Shown here in pieces: positions 1-11,472 of a stretch of 64,000 nt of DNA. Position 1 is the first letter of the stretch, and each line of letters starts with the position of its first letter. The notes beneath the pieces are model-generated. The model ran no database searches. It saw nothing but the letters and a program-made list of their open reading frames with translations, and was not told the DNA's origin. Position numbers and translations under genes: made by a program. Origin of the DNA: Pogona vitticeps (Eukaryota > Chordata > Lepidosauria > Squamata > Agamidae); NCBI RefSeq assembly GCF_051106095.1, contig NC_135785.1:100226501-100290500 (forward strand), read 5' to 3'.

Positions 1-899
1 CTGCACAATATGGCAAACTGTGACACAAAGATAGTACAACGTATTGTCAATACGTAGTTTCCCTCATGCATTTATATTGTTGCACTGATGTTGGGCCAAT
101 TTTTTTAGATTTGGGTATGTTATACAGATGGAACTCTTAATGCCTGAGGGAGAATGATGTAACAGTCCGCAAATACATTTTATTCTTTTTTTCAGTAATA
201 AAAAAAATATACAGTAAACCCCAGGGCTGGCTTGATCATATAAGCAAATTATACCGCAAAATTAGTCAGAAACATGCTCCATGTCTGTGTTGTCATGGTA
301 TTACCCTTCAGCTGGGCTCTTCACTCTAACTGTTAGAATCCTTTGGGATATGTCAGGGACATATGTCTTGCATTTGCTTCACCATTAATTTTACATTGTG
401 TATTTATATTGTATTGTAAAGTTTTTGTTCTAAGCCTCTTTGAATAGCACAGCAGGAAGGTGGAATAAAGCATCCACTGAGTGAGGGGAATGAAACTGCT
501 TTTATATAAACTGAAAGTTCAGCATTTACTATAAAATCTGTCTTCTGAACTTAAAAAGTATGGGGAAAAGGTATTCCAGTATTCACTGCTCCTTTGCTCC
601 TTTGGTTCCTTTCTCTCTTGCTGCCCTTTTGCCTACACAATCCCCTTGCAGTATCCCTACATTTTGTCATCTTCTATAGTCCCTCTTCAGCCCTCTCCTC
701 TTCTGTGAAGCTTTTGATGCAAAGAACCATTCAATCTGCATTTGCAACTGAAGTAGAATCACAGTATGTACATGACTTCATTTACCCTCATATAGTCTCT
801 GACAGGGGATAATATAGCAGGAAATTCCAACCTGGTATTTCCAGGGAAAGGCAGGCAGGCTGTTGACTGTTCTTTTCTCCTTTTAGCTTAAAATCTAAC
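1..899. other. Intergenic AT-rich DNA, no gene seen
   Basis: No open frame here resembles a known protein and no splice-site pair suggests an exon. The sequence is moderately AT-rich with scattered T and A runs. A stretch near 430-475 resembles the 3' tail of an old LINE, but it is too decayed to classify. The recognisable LINE begins close to base 900. Confidence 0.5.
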
Positions 900-1874
900 C
901 AAAGAAGCCATGGGGACAACAAATTCCAGCCTAAAATTTCTCCTCTTTAATATCAGGTTGGTTGCAGGAAAAACATCAGTCCTGCAGTGTTTAGTTCTGC
1001 TTGAAGGCGCTGATTTGGCTTCTGTCATGGAGATCAAGTTGAGAGAATATGGAGAAGTTTACCTTCTCCTCCTCTGTCCACTGAGCTACTCTGTGATACA
1101 GCTGGCTAAGCTGGAACATGGGGAAGTAGAGTGGATGCAGCCCATAAGTCTAACTATCTTTTCTATCCAGGAGTCTCCTAATTTTGAATGTATGCTACTG
1201 CAGCTTGGTGGTTATAACAATGGTGAGATTTTACTGATGTACTGTTGTCCCACTGTTCAAAAGTCTCATTTCCTGAGTTAGCCAGGGTGATATCTGGTCA
1301 CATCCAATATATGCCCTGCCATATGCATGGGGCCAGCCCTTGACCAGGAGAGGTTCATGGTAATCATATCAGACAAGAAATCCTGGGTCGCTCCTGAGGG
1401 ATCACAGCATGAAAACTGAAGTTTGCCAGAACAATAATGTTGTCAATATATCTACACAGTAGACCATCAATGTTTTTCTCAACTGTTCAAGCCCTTCTTT
1501 GCCAGGGTACTGGAGAGCAGGTGCTGGACCATTTGACTGAATGGTGTGAGGACCTTGCTATGCATTTTTCATATGAAGTGTGACAGATTCATCTTGACTT
1601 GGGCTCCCATATTAGAAGAGGTCACATTGATGTGGCTTTGGCAATCACTGGTCCTGTTCAATGGGATTCTTTTCAGTTTGGTAGGTCTTAAGAATGTAGA
1701 CATAGAATTTGGAATGGAGAAAGATATCACCCAGCAAAAATGGACTGATGCCATGGTTAATGGAGGTGATAAATGCTTCCTTATGGGAAGAGTCTAGTCC
1801 TTCCTGTCTAAAAGAAGCCAATATAAAACCTCTGGCAAAGAAATTTGCCCATCATCCAGAGTTTCTGACTAATT
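900..1874 (+). mobile_element. L2/CR1-group LINE, 5' portion (endonuclease and start of RT)
   Basis: Bases 910-1281 read as an apurinic-endonuclease-like domain of an L2/CR1-type LINE, with fragments such as LLFNIRLVAGKTSVLQ and ISLTIFSIQESPNFECMLLQ. Bases about 1800-1870 read as the start of the reverse transcriptase (KEANIKPLAKK ... PEFLTN). The frame then breaks at the Bov-B insertion and resumes at 3484 with the expected NY.. residues. The copy is old, with several frame changes, and cannot be functional. Its exact family within the L2/CR1 group is uncertain. Confidence 0.75.
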
Positions 1875-3483
1875 GTTGTTGTTGTTTAGTTGTTAAGTCG
1901 TGTCTGACTCTTTGTGACCCCATGGACCACAGCATGCCATGCCCTCCTGTCTTCATGTTGGTAGCTAACACTGTCCAACCATCTTGTCCTATGTCGTCCC
2001 CTTCTCCTCTTCCCTTCACACTTTCCCAACATCAGGGTCTTTTCCAGGGAGTCTTCTCTTTTCGTGAGATGGCCAAAGTATTGGAGCCTCAACTTCAGGA
2101 TCTGTCCTTCCAGTGAGCACTCTGGGTTGATTTCCTTCAAAATGGATAGGTTTGTTCTCTTTGCAGTACAGGGGACTCTCAAGAGTCTCCTCCAGCACCA
2201 CAATTCAAAAGCATCAATTCTTTGGCGGTCAGCCTTCTTTATGGTCCAGCTCTCACTTCTATACATCGCTACTGGAAAAACCATAGCTTTGACTATGCGG
2301 ACCTCTGTTGGCAAGGTAATATCTCTGCTTTTTAAGATGCTGTCTAGGTTTCTCATTGCTTTCCTCCCAATAAGCAGGTGTCTTTTAATTTCATGGCTGC
2401 TGTCACCATCTGCAGTGATCACGGAGCCCCAGAAAGTAAAATCTGTCACTGCCTCCACATCTTCCACTTCTATTTGCCAGGAGGTGATAGGACCAGTGGC
2501 CATGATCTTAGTTTTTTTGATGTTGATCTTCAGACCACTTTGCACTCTCCTCTTTCACCCTCATTAAGAGGTTCTTTAATTCCTCCTCACTTTCTACCAT
2601 CAGAGTGGTATCATCTGCATATTGGAGGTTGTTGATATTTCTTCCGGCAATCTTAATTCCAGCTTGTGATGCATCCAGTCCTGCCTTTCACATGATGTAT
2701 TCTGCATATAAGTGAAATAAGCAGGGATACAATATACAGCCTTGTCGTACTCCTTTCCCAATTTTGAACCAATCAGTTGTTCCATATCCACTTCCAACTG
2801 TTGCTTCCTGTCCCACATATAGATTTCTCAGGAGATAGATAAGGTGGTCAGGCACTCCCATTTCTTTAAGAACTTGGTATTGCTTGTTGTGGTCCACACA
2901 GTCAAAGGCTTTTGCATAGTCAATGAAGCAGAAGTACTGCTGGAACTCTCTGGCTTTCTCCATAATCCAGCGCATGTTAGCAATTTGGTCTCGAGTTCCT
3001 CTGCCCCTTCAAAATCCAGCTTGTACTTTTGGGAGTTCTCAGCCAACATACTGCTGAAGCCTACCTTGGAGCATAACCTTGGTAGCATGTGAAATAAGTG
3101 CAATTGTATGGTAGTTGGAGCATGCTTTGGCACTGCTTTTCTTTGGAATTGGGATGTAGACTGATCCTTTCCAATCCTCTGGCCACTGCTGGGTTTTCCA
3201 AACTTCCTGACATATTGAATGTAGTGCCTCAACAGTGCCATCTTTTAAGATTTTACATAATTCAACTGGAGTGCCATCACCTCCACTGGCCTTGTTGTTA
3301 GCCATGCTAAGGCCCACTTGACTTCACTCTCCAGGTTGTCTGGCTCAAGGTCATCAGCAACCACACTATCTGAGTTGTCTGGGACATCCAGATCTTTCTG
3401 GTATAATTCCTCTGTGTATTCTTGCCACCTCTTCTTGATATCTCCTGCTTCTGTTAGGTCTCTACCATTTTTGTCCTTTATCA
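1875..3483 (-). mobile_element. Bov-B LINE (RTE clade), 5'-truncated, inserted in an L2-type LINE
   Basis: On the minus strand, 3484 down to 1886 reads as Bov-B reverse transcriptase. RT core motifs include CFIDYAKAFDCVDH and GVRQGCILYPCLF (within 2975-2688). The C-terminal region has MATGPITSWQ, SRDITLPTEVRIVKAMVFPV and LLRVPCTAKR, ending in VHGVTKSQTRLNN near 1886. A GTT-rich tail at 1875-1886 marks the 3' end. The nine-base target duplication TGACTAATT occurs at 1866-1874 and 3484-3492. Several frame breaks make this copy dead. Bov-B is typical of squamates and is the partner of Sauria SINEs. Confidence 0.93.
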
Positions 3484-4335
3484 TGACTAATTATACCCAG
3501 ACTCAAATTTACCATTTCTGGCTAATATAGTTGAGAAGCTGGCAGTTCTGCAATTCTGAAAATTCCTGAATGAGGCTGATTATCTGGACAGCCATGATAG
3601 TAGACTGAGATTGTTTCGGTTGCCTTAGTAGATTACCTATGCCAGAGACCAGATTAAGAAATGCAATTTTATTCCTTCTCCTGGACTTCTTTCTCACTTT
3701 TGATATCATTGACCATGATGTCCTGTGGAGAACAGCACCATTTACCTGTGTTGTGTTGTGTGGGGCGACGACATATTTCAGGAGTGCTGTTTGACACCTT
3801 AGTCTTTGAAGTATGGTGTCCCTCAGGATTCTACCCTTTGCACATTATTAGTTAGTACTATACCTATATCAAGCCATCACGAACACTTATTCAAAGGTTT
3901 GGAGTAAGATGTCACTAAAGTGCTGATGACATCCAGTTCCATTATTCTAGTCACCTAATACCAAGGGAGTAGTTGGAACCCCTGAATGCTGCCAGAACTC
4001 AATAATAAGTGGGCTGAGGATGAACAAGTTGAAAATAAATCTTGACAAGACAGATGTGCTGCTAGTCGGTAGAAAACCAGGTTCAGGGGCTGGATCTAGA
4101 AGAGGTTGTGCTATACACACAATCACCCCCATGCCCCCGACAGGTCAAGTTTGTGAGACAGACTGGGAGTGCTCCTTGATTCTGCAGTATCCCTGGATTT
4201 CTAGTCAGTGGTGAGGACAAGTTCCGTTGCTTAATAAACCAGCTACAACCTTCCCTGAGTCAATCTGATTTGGCATCAGTCATTTTTCTCATTGTTACAT
4301 CGTGCCCTGGTCACTGATTACCACTATGCACTTTA
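3484..4335 (+). mobile_element. L2/CR1-group LINE, middle RT portion (continues from 900-1874)
   Basis: Continues the LINE broken by Bov-B. NYTQTQIYHFWLI after 3488 matches the usual NYRPVSNLPFL motif of this group. Bases near 3700 give FDIIDHDVL, the RT motif around a catalytic Asp. Bases 4020-4075 give KLKINLDKTDVLLVGRK, the segment that follows the YADD box. The YADD region itself is missing or badly decayed. A short DNA transposon interrupts the element at 4336. Confidence 0.75.
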
Positions 4336-4619
4336 CCCTGTTTTCCCCAAAATAAGACCTAACCTGAAAATAAGCCCTAGTATGATTTTTTTCACGATGC
4401 TCTTAATATAAGCTATCTACCCCCAAAACAAGCCCCAGTTAAGTGAAACCGCACCCTTCACCATTGTGCAGCAACCAGAAGATGGTATGACTATATTTGA
4501 ATACATGTACTGTAGATTATTGTACAGTACATGAAAAAAATCCCTTGAAAATAAGCCCCAATGTGTTTTTTGGAGCAAAAATTAATATAAGACCCTGTCT
4601 TATTTTGGGGGAAACACGG
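4336..4619. mobile_element. MITE, CCSTGTTTYCC-end family, copy 1
   Basis: A 284-base element with inverted ends: CCCTGTTTTCCCC at the left and GGGGGAAACACGG at the right, flanked by TA on both sides. Internal AATAAGCCCTAG and AATATAAGACCCTGTC motifs recur in the copies at 5142-5404 and 60536-60823. TA duplication and no coding capacity suggest a non-autonomous Tc1/mariner-type element. It sits inside the older L2-type LINE. Confidence 0.75.
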
Positions 4620-5140
4620 TATTTGGGAAAAAGGATCCAAGATCTTCTGGTGCATCACATAGGGCCTAGGGTAACTGATACATGGTATCAAGATCATATG
4701 TCTGTGATGGTGAAAGCCCTTCAGTTGTTGCAAATTGCTTGCTGGGGTCAATTAAAAATGGTTGTAAACTTGTAATCTTCTGAGTTCTAAATAGCTTTTG
4801 GCCTGGTTATCCAAATATCTCATTACGAACATGGGCAGATGTTAAAATCTGGATGAAAAGTCCTCATAAGAATTCCAACAGCTGCAGAGGCCCATTTAAC
4901 AGACATATGGGAGGAAGCCTTTTTTTGGTAGCCCTCAGATTGTGAATGGCTGCAATCAATTGCTCCTCTCACTGCTTTTAGGAAGTTGTGTCTTTTTAAG
5001 ATGGCTCATGCTGCTGTTTAATTTACTGTATTATTTCATTCTAGGTTAATTCTAGTACGGTATTTCTATTTAGTTTATTTTAATGGTTCCATGTTGCATT
5101 TTGATTTTACTTGTTTTTATTGTGTTGTATATCGATTGAA
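4620..5140 (+). mobile_element. L2/CR1-group LINE, 3' end (continues from 3484-4335)
   Basis: Resumes the LINE after the MITE. The segment around 4900-5010 resembles the C-terminal RT and 3' region of L2-like elements (gcct-rich stretch followed by a hydrophobic, T-rich 3' UTR). The region near 5090-5140 looks like an L2-type tail. It is too decayed for a continuous frame. The 3' boundary is approximate because a second MITE begins at about 5142. Confidence 0.55.
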
Positions 5141-5141
5141 A

Positions 5142-5404
5142 GGTGTTTTCCTGAAAACAAGACCTAACCTGAAAATAAGCCCTAGTATTACAGGATGCTT
5201 GTAATGTAAGCCCTACCCCAAAAATAAGCCCCTTAAGTGAAACCCCACCCTCCACCATTGTGCAGCAACCAGAAAATGACATGACTGTATTCGAATAAAT
5301 GTAGACGGTTGTACATGGAAAAAAAATCCCCTGAAAATAAGTCCTAATGCGTTTTTTGGAGTAAAAATTAATATAAGACCCTGTCTATTTTGGGGGAAAC
5401 ACGG
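5142..5404. mobile_element. MITE, CCSTGTTTYCC-end family, copy 2
   Basis: Same family and orientation as 4336-4619. The left end GGTGTTTTCCTG is degenerate; the right end GGGGGAAACACGG is followed by TA. Internal motifs AATAAGCCCTAG, ACCATTGTGCAGCAACC and AATATAAGACCCTGTC are shared. It lies about 200 bases upstream of the CpG island and is the last repeat before the promoter. Confidence 0.75.
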
Positions 5405-5619
5405 TAGGAGAATAAAGTCCCCTCGCAGCCATTATTTGTGTCTCTGTGCTTGTGCCAAGCTATGATACACGATATATCTTTGAGAAAAACCAAAGCAGCA
5501 GCCCCTTCTGCTCCTGCTACGAAAACCGTCCTCATAAAGGAAACACGGAGGACACTTGAAACTTGTTCCACATCCCTGTGAATGGTTTGAAATTTAAGCG
5601 GGAAAAGACGTTGAGGAGA

Positions 5620-6600
5620 AGAACGGAAGGGCTCACAGTGCGGGGGGGGGGGAGCCCGGGAAGATGCAAGAAGGAGAGACATGGGGAGGGGGGGGAATCT
5701 TTTGCGGAACGTTAGAACTGGAACCGAGAAAAACGAGGGGAGGGGAGGACGGGGCGGGGCAAAAAAGGAGGACGGGAAAAACAAGGCGCACGCGCTCCCC
5801 GCGACTCCCAAGAGGAAGGAGGGACAAAAGCCGGGCGACCACACGCGTGCGCGCTGCGAGCCGCATTACGTCAGCGTCAGCTGTCAGCCCCGCGAAGTCG
5901 AGCCGCGGCCGAGGAGAGGCAGGAGACCGGCTGCCAGTTCCGGGGCGGGTCTATGAAGGGAGGCGGGTTCCTGAGAGGACAACTGGCCAGCTGCGCGAAG
6001 GAGTTCATCCCCCTCCTGTTTTCTCCCTCCCGGTTCTTTATTTTGTATCGTTTCTCTCCGGCAAGAGAGAGAGAGCCTGAGAGGAGCGCCGCAGCTCCAG
6101 GCGAGCCTTACGGGGAGGGGGGGTGTCACCCATTATCTCCTTTTATCCCGTGTTGACTTTCTGGTGAGTGCAGGGTGCGAGCGTGCGTGTGTGTTTGAAA
6201 GGGAGGTTGTTTGGGGGAAAAAAGGTGGGAGGGAGGCGAGAAGGACGAGGCGGTCACCGCCCCCCCCTCCCCGTTCCTCGGGAAGGCAGAAGGACGCCCT
6301 CTTTTCCCCGTGTCGTGTGAATCGGCGTTTCCTGGACACGAGAGAGGGCGGGGATTGGGCGACCTGCCTTCCACGCTCGTGTGTCTTGTACTCTGAGTCA
6401 GCAAAGAGGCGCTGCCTTCTCTCTCCCTCCACCTTCCCACCCCCCCGGGCCCCCATTTTGTCCCCTCTCCTTCTGCTCCCCTTTCCATCTTCTCCCCCTT
6501 TCCCCAAAACCTCGTAGCGCCTCCGTGCGTGTGACTGGCAGCCACCCCCCTCCCTTGACTCGCTTCCCGGGCAGGCAGGGAAGATGCTGCTGCATCATCA
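5620..6600 (+). promoter_or_regulatory. CCSER2: CpG-island promoter of CCSER2
   Basis: This is the only long repeat-free stretch rich in G+C and CpG. It holds a consensus GC box (GGGGCGGGGC, 5751-5760), a CRE-like TTACGTCA (5866-5873) and an NRF1-like GCGTGCGCGCTGCG just before it (about 5844-5857). There is no TATA box at a sensible distance. The purine-rich strand at 5600-5780 switches to pyrimidine-rich after about 6400. These features fit a TATA-less housekeeping-type promoter. No divergent coding gene is visible on the minus strand, so bidirectional use is unproven. Confidence 0.75.
5850..6163 (+). other. CCSER2: CCSER2 exon 1, 5' UTR (start approximate)
   Basis: Inferred first, non-coding exon. 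A strong 5' splice site, CTG|GTGAGTG, follows 6163 inside the CpG island and is the best donor before the first coding exon at 21397. The transcription start cannot be read from sequence; I place it near or after the CRE-like site. A 67-codon upstream frame (5953-6156, starting MKGGGFLRGQL) would lie wholly inside this exon if transcription starts before 5953. In mammals the CCSER2 start codon is likewise in the second exon. Confidence 0.5.
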
Positions 6601-7289
6601 TCATAGTGACCACTCGCCAGCCATCCTTTTCCCAGAGATGCCTGTGTCACGGTTTAGGGTGGGTGGTGAGAGTGCTGCTGTTTTGATGCACGCTACTATG
6701 CTAGCATCCTCATAGAGGGAGCTGCCCTTGTCGCCAACTGTTTGCTTCTACAAAGAAGAAATTAAAAGGGGGGGGGGGAAGAGAGAGAGAAAGAGAAGGC
6801 TTGTTTCAACTGATCAGGAAGATGACAACCTCTGATCTGGAACCCTTCTTCGCTGGAAGCCAATTCCAGGGCTTTGGAAGCCTTCTGGTAATCAGTCTAT
6901 GGGTTGAGGAGATGCATTTTGTGCATGTTTAGGGATGCTAAAAGTCTGTTCGTGGATTTATTGCTGACACCGAAGGATAAAGCTGAGGTTAGCCTCAAGG
7001 CCACTGCAAGGCAGCATACCAATGAAGCAGACAAACAAATATATGCAAAATGTGGATCATAATTTGGGTTGCATAATTCTGTTCGAAGATCATGCTTACT
7101 TGGAAGTGAATCACACTTCTTATTGTGAGAAAACATTTTATTGCTTTCTTCTGTGAATGTTGCAACATGAACAAGGGCAGGCCTGTAGGCTTTCCTCGGC
7201 TCCCCTCACCTTTCATGTGATTCCAATTTATGACAATCCTTTCTAGGGTTTTCTAGGTAGAGTATTCAGAGGTTGTTTACCTGAGGTTT

Positions 7290-7415
7290 GCTCTGGGATT
7301 GTGCAGTTTTTTACAAGAGGGCAGCTCTTCTCCTAGAAGGCACAATGGGGAATCAAACTCCCAATCTTTAGCTCTGCAGCCAATTACCTAATTCACTGAG
7401 CTGGCCTTATGGTAT
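7290..7415 (-). mobile_element. tRNA-derived SINE fragment
   Basis: Read on the minus strand it shows a tRNA-like head: a box B-like segment (GATTGGGAGTTTGATTCCC) preceded by a box A-like region, then an unrelated body. It resembles the SINEs at 20335-20565 and 46690-46925 but lacks a clear tail. Boundaries are approximate. Confidence 0.5.
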
Positions 7416-9143
7416 GTGCTAATCCAATCTTCTGGGGAGGGCTATCATATTTTGTGGCCTTGAAATGCTTAAAATTAAATATAGTTTGCAACTTTTCTCC
7501 ATGGGCAAGTGCATAAAGGAGCAATATTGTTTAAATGACAGAGCGGCTTATTGTAAACATGGCTTTCCAGGATAGATAATATTGAAATCCCTTCTTTTTC
7601 ATACTTGGGTAAGTCACCACTCCTGAGTCTGTTTTTTGATCTAACAAATCAACATGCTGTGCAGTTAAAATCAACATGCCTGATATTCAGATAGTTTTGC
7701 GATAATTTCTGGAATGGAAGGATGGTAACAATCATGGTTGTCATGCTTCCTTTCTTGCCACTCCTACCTTCCTGGTCCTGTTATTTTTTCTTTTTGTTTT
7801 AGTTCACTTTTTCTTATCCACACTTCTCCTAATGGATCTCTGGTATTTCCAGTGATCTGGTCCTGGGAGAAAAAAATGGGTAAGTCTCAGTTATTTCAAG
7901 AGAAATAGGGCCTACATTCCCATTATAAGGCAAGCCATGGTTTCTTTATCTGAACTGTTTGTCCTAACCATGGTTTTCCATTAAGACTGTGAAAATAACT
8001 GACAGCCTTCATTTATGGTTATTATTCAGCCTCAAGATGCTGTTGCACTGTGGTACTGGGAACTGGTATATGATGTTCTTGGCTTAGCAAATAGAAAATG
8101 ATAATAGCTAAGTAATTGTATGTCACACATCTGTTCCATAGTTCCAGCTACATTATGGGCTCTTAAGTAGTTAGTACAAATGCTTTAATCAAATAGCTGG
8201 TGGGATGTAGAGGACAAAATGATCTTCATGCTTAGTTGCCTTTGGAAGAGGAAAGGAAACTTCCCAAGGGTAATTAGATGAATAATGTCTTTTAAGGCTC
8301 TTTCTCTCTTGCTGAGAGATGTAGGTATCTAGCTTATAGTAAAGGCTCATCTGTGCAACAGCTTTCTGTGCTTGCTTTTGGTACTAAGAAGTAGTTGGAT
8401 TTGATTTAACATAGGCCAAAAAAGGAAATAGTCTTTATTATAGATGTTATTTATTGGATGTCTGCAGTGTTTTGGCTGCAGATATAAGCATTTTATAGAT
8501 AACAAAAGAAAACCCTGAACAACATTGTAGAATAGTGTAACTTATTTTAACTATTATATGATATAATAATAAATATTTAGTATCAGGCAAAATTAAATAT
8601 GCTTATTCAGAATTACATTAAATATGAATAATTCTGTGGTTCAGTAGTTCTATCTTAGGATAAATGTCAGTAAATAAAGGGAAAAAACTTCCAAAAAAAT
8701 TAATGCCAGTCATTTACTAGAGGACAAACCTTCCAGATCATTTTATCTAATCAGGTGGTTCATTCTCCTGTGACTCATGACAGTTGCTCATGGAGTGCTT
8801 ATAAATACAAAACCGGCAGACAACAGATCTGAAAATCTGATCTGACTGCCTTCACTCCCTTATTTTAATAGCTTGCTTGATGAAGAGATAATAATCTCAA
8901 TTGTGGATACATTTTTGGTGCCTTTTTGGTTGGGCTAATATCATCCTCATATGAAGTTTTAAGAAGTTTTCTAGCGCGGATGTCCACTCCAGAAGCATTA
9001 GTCTTTGATAAGCTGTGATCATAGAAGGCTAGTAAACTTATAGTCTGCAGGTTAAGTACATCAGAGTCTAATCTGCATAGATGGGTTGTAATTCTTCAAA
9101 GATTTTCTAAGAGGTAGCCTGCCTGAGGTCAGTAAATTGAATA

Positions 9144-9814
9144 CAGTGGTGCCTCGCTTAGCGATTGCCTCGTTTAAAGATGTATTCGCTTAGTGATGAG
9201 GTTTTTGGAGCGATTTTGCGCTCCGTTTAGTGATGTTCCCGATGGGGAAATTTCACATAGCGATGTTCGGGACCTTGCCTCGCTTAGCGATGACAGTTTA
9301 GGTCCCCTGTTTCGCTTAGCGATGTTCCATTTTCACTATTTTAAAAGTGTCTTAAAATGTTCAAAAACTGTTTTAAATGCTTGGGATCGTTAGTGCACCT
9401 TGTAAAACCGACAGTTCAGTGCATTTCAATGGGGGGGGAATTCACCAAAAATTAACAAAGACTCAGAACAAAGCCAAATTAAGTTTGCAAAGGTTTTACA
9501 AGGTGCACTAACGATCCCAAGCATTTAAAACAGTTTTTGAACATTTTAAGACACTATAAAAATAGCGAAAACGGACATCACAAAACCATTGGAATGCATT
9601 GAATAGGCTTCAATGCATTCCAATGGGGAAACATTGTTTGCTTAGCGATGTTTCCTGTGGCGATTTTCGCTTAAGGACGGTAATCCGTTCCCATTGAAAC
9701 GGATTAACCGGTTTTCAATGCATTCCTATGGGAAATGGTGTTTCGCTTAGCGATGTTTTCCCATAGCGATGTTTTTTTGGGAACCAATTAACATCGTTAA
9801 GCGAGGCACCACTG
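9144..9814. mobile_element. Tigger-like DNA transposon, CAGTGGTGCC family, copy 1
   Basis: A 671-base element with inverted ends CAGTGGTGCCTCGC and GCGAGGCACCACTG, flanked by TA. A second, internal pair of perfect 64-base inverted arms lies at 9346-9409 and 9492-9555. Terminal sequence and TA duplication fit the pogo/Tigger branch of Tc1/mariner. No transposase frame is present, so it is non-autonomous. Confidence 0.88.
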
Positions 9815-10934
9815 TACCTTGCTTGCTGGGGGCGGGACAATGTGTAGCCTGCATATTTAAATTGTGAACCACCCAGAGAGTGCTTTAAGTGCTAGGGGGT
9901 AGAATATAAGCAGCACACTTTGATTAGCTTTGCCTGGGAATGCTTTGTGTTTCTGAATGGATATATCTAGCACTCAAGTATACAGTCAAGTATGTCCAGC
10001 AAAAGCAGCTGTTTTGTTGAGTTGGTTATTGTACAGTCTCTAACAGCAATTATAAAATCGTGATTATGCTTTAAAAACATAGCTATTAACAGATAACTGG
10101 AAAGGTACCTAGTGCTCTTAAATTGCATTTTGCCTAAGTTAACATGGTAGTTTTTTCCTATGGATGATGAAGACGTCTTGTACCTCGTAAAAAATTGTGT
10201 TAATAGAATAGGAATATTGGACTGTATAAGAAATAGTAGTTTTCAGTCTTAAGGCTTATTGTACAAATTTTAAATTTCCTTCTGAACTTATTGGTTTGGA
10301 TCCTAATGTAAGAATGCAGTTAGGTGGCTGCAAGGGTGTGTGTCTGGTTGAACAAGAAAGGATGGCATTAGTGGAAGTGATCTCTTTTAAAGCGACCCTT
10401 CTGACTGCCTGGGAATAACTCCAGCCTGACTGTAAAAGGCAGAAGCCCAAAAGGGACATACTGGGGTCAGGCTGGAGTGCATTTCCCTGTGCATCATGCA
10501 ATCTCTGTGGAAAAGATCTCACTGGACTGCATCACTAGTGGTTCAGTTGCTGTCTGATGATCAAACTCTACGTTAACATCGGGATGGCCATAGAAGGAAA
10601 GTTTCCCGGTGCTGCTTCTATCACCCCTTGTAGTCACCTGCATCCCTCAAACATTATATGGAGGTTCGGGGTCCCCATGGACAATGCACTTTTAGGTGCT
10701 TCGTACTCTTTATATACACTGTAAAAGAAATGGACTGCTTAATTGCCCAGTGTTCTCATTTTATCTACATTCTATCTTTCTACAGGGGCCCCAGATGGGC
10801 TTACAAAGTGGTTAGAAACAGATACATCTAAAATACAATAAGTTTCAATACGAAACTCTGTTAAACATGTAATGATATTAAAGCAACCACTGAATTAAAA
10901 CATTTCAGATAAATTTAAAAGTATAGTAGAGTTA

Positions 10935-11472
10935 CCATATTTTTCCATATATAAGACTATACTTTTGTCTAAAATCTTTAAACTAAAACTTGAGGGTCGC
11001 CTTATACACGGAAGTAAGCTGAGGAGGAAAAAAGTGGAGGGGAAAGCAGGGATCAAAGTGATCCTGCAGGGCTTTGATCCCTGCTTTCCCCTCCACTTGC
11101 TAAGCCTTAGCAAAAGGAAAGTAGGGATCAAAGTGCTGCAGGATAGCTTTGATCCCTGTTTTCCCCTCTGCTAAGTCCAATGGGGCTTAGCAAAAGGAGG
11201 GGGGAAGGATCAAAGCAATCCCGTGGCTGTATAAGGGGGAAAGAGATCAAAATGATTGTGCGGTCGTGGAATTGCTTTGATCCATTTCCCCCTCCTTTTG
11301 CTAAGTCACGTGGGGCTTAGCACAAAGCGAGAAAGCAGGGATCAAAGCCATCCTGCAACACTTTGGTCCTTTTTTACCTTACATTTTCTAAGCCCCACTT
11401 AGATTTCTTAATTTTGGGTTAGAAAAGTAGGGGGTGTCTTATACATGGGGGTGTCTTATATACAGAAAAATT
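10935..11472. mobile_element. MITE with internal tandem repeats
   Basis: The left end ACCATATTTTTCCATATATA follows a TA, and the right end CTTATATACAGAAAAATTA is its degenerate inverse. TATAAGAC/GTCTTATA motifs occur near both ends. Inside, a unit carrying GGATCAAAG...TTTGATCC and CTAAGCC recurs about four times between 11030 and 11390, partly in inverted form. No coding capacity. It is probably a non-autonomous Tc1/mariner-type element; the right boundary is uncertain. Confidence 0.65.

Noticed and set aside
1010-1290. The 123-codon frame at 910-1281 as a host gene
   Set aside because: It matches the endonuclease domain of an L2/CR1-type LINE and runs into other parts of the same element.
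5152-5404. Divergent gene on the minus strand sharing the CpG island
   Set aside because: No minus-strand exon with a recognisable protein was found between 1 and 5600; the region is almost entirely transposon sequence.
5368-6686. Several open frames of 70-174 codons in the CpG island, both strands
   Set aside because: High G+C content removes stops. None shows a known domain, and they overlap each other. One (5953-6156) is mentioned only as a possible upstream frame in exon 1.
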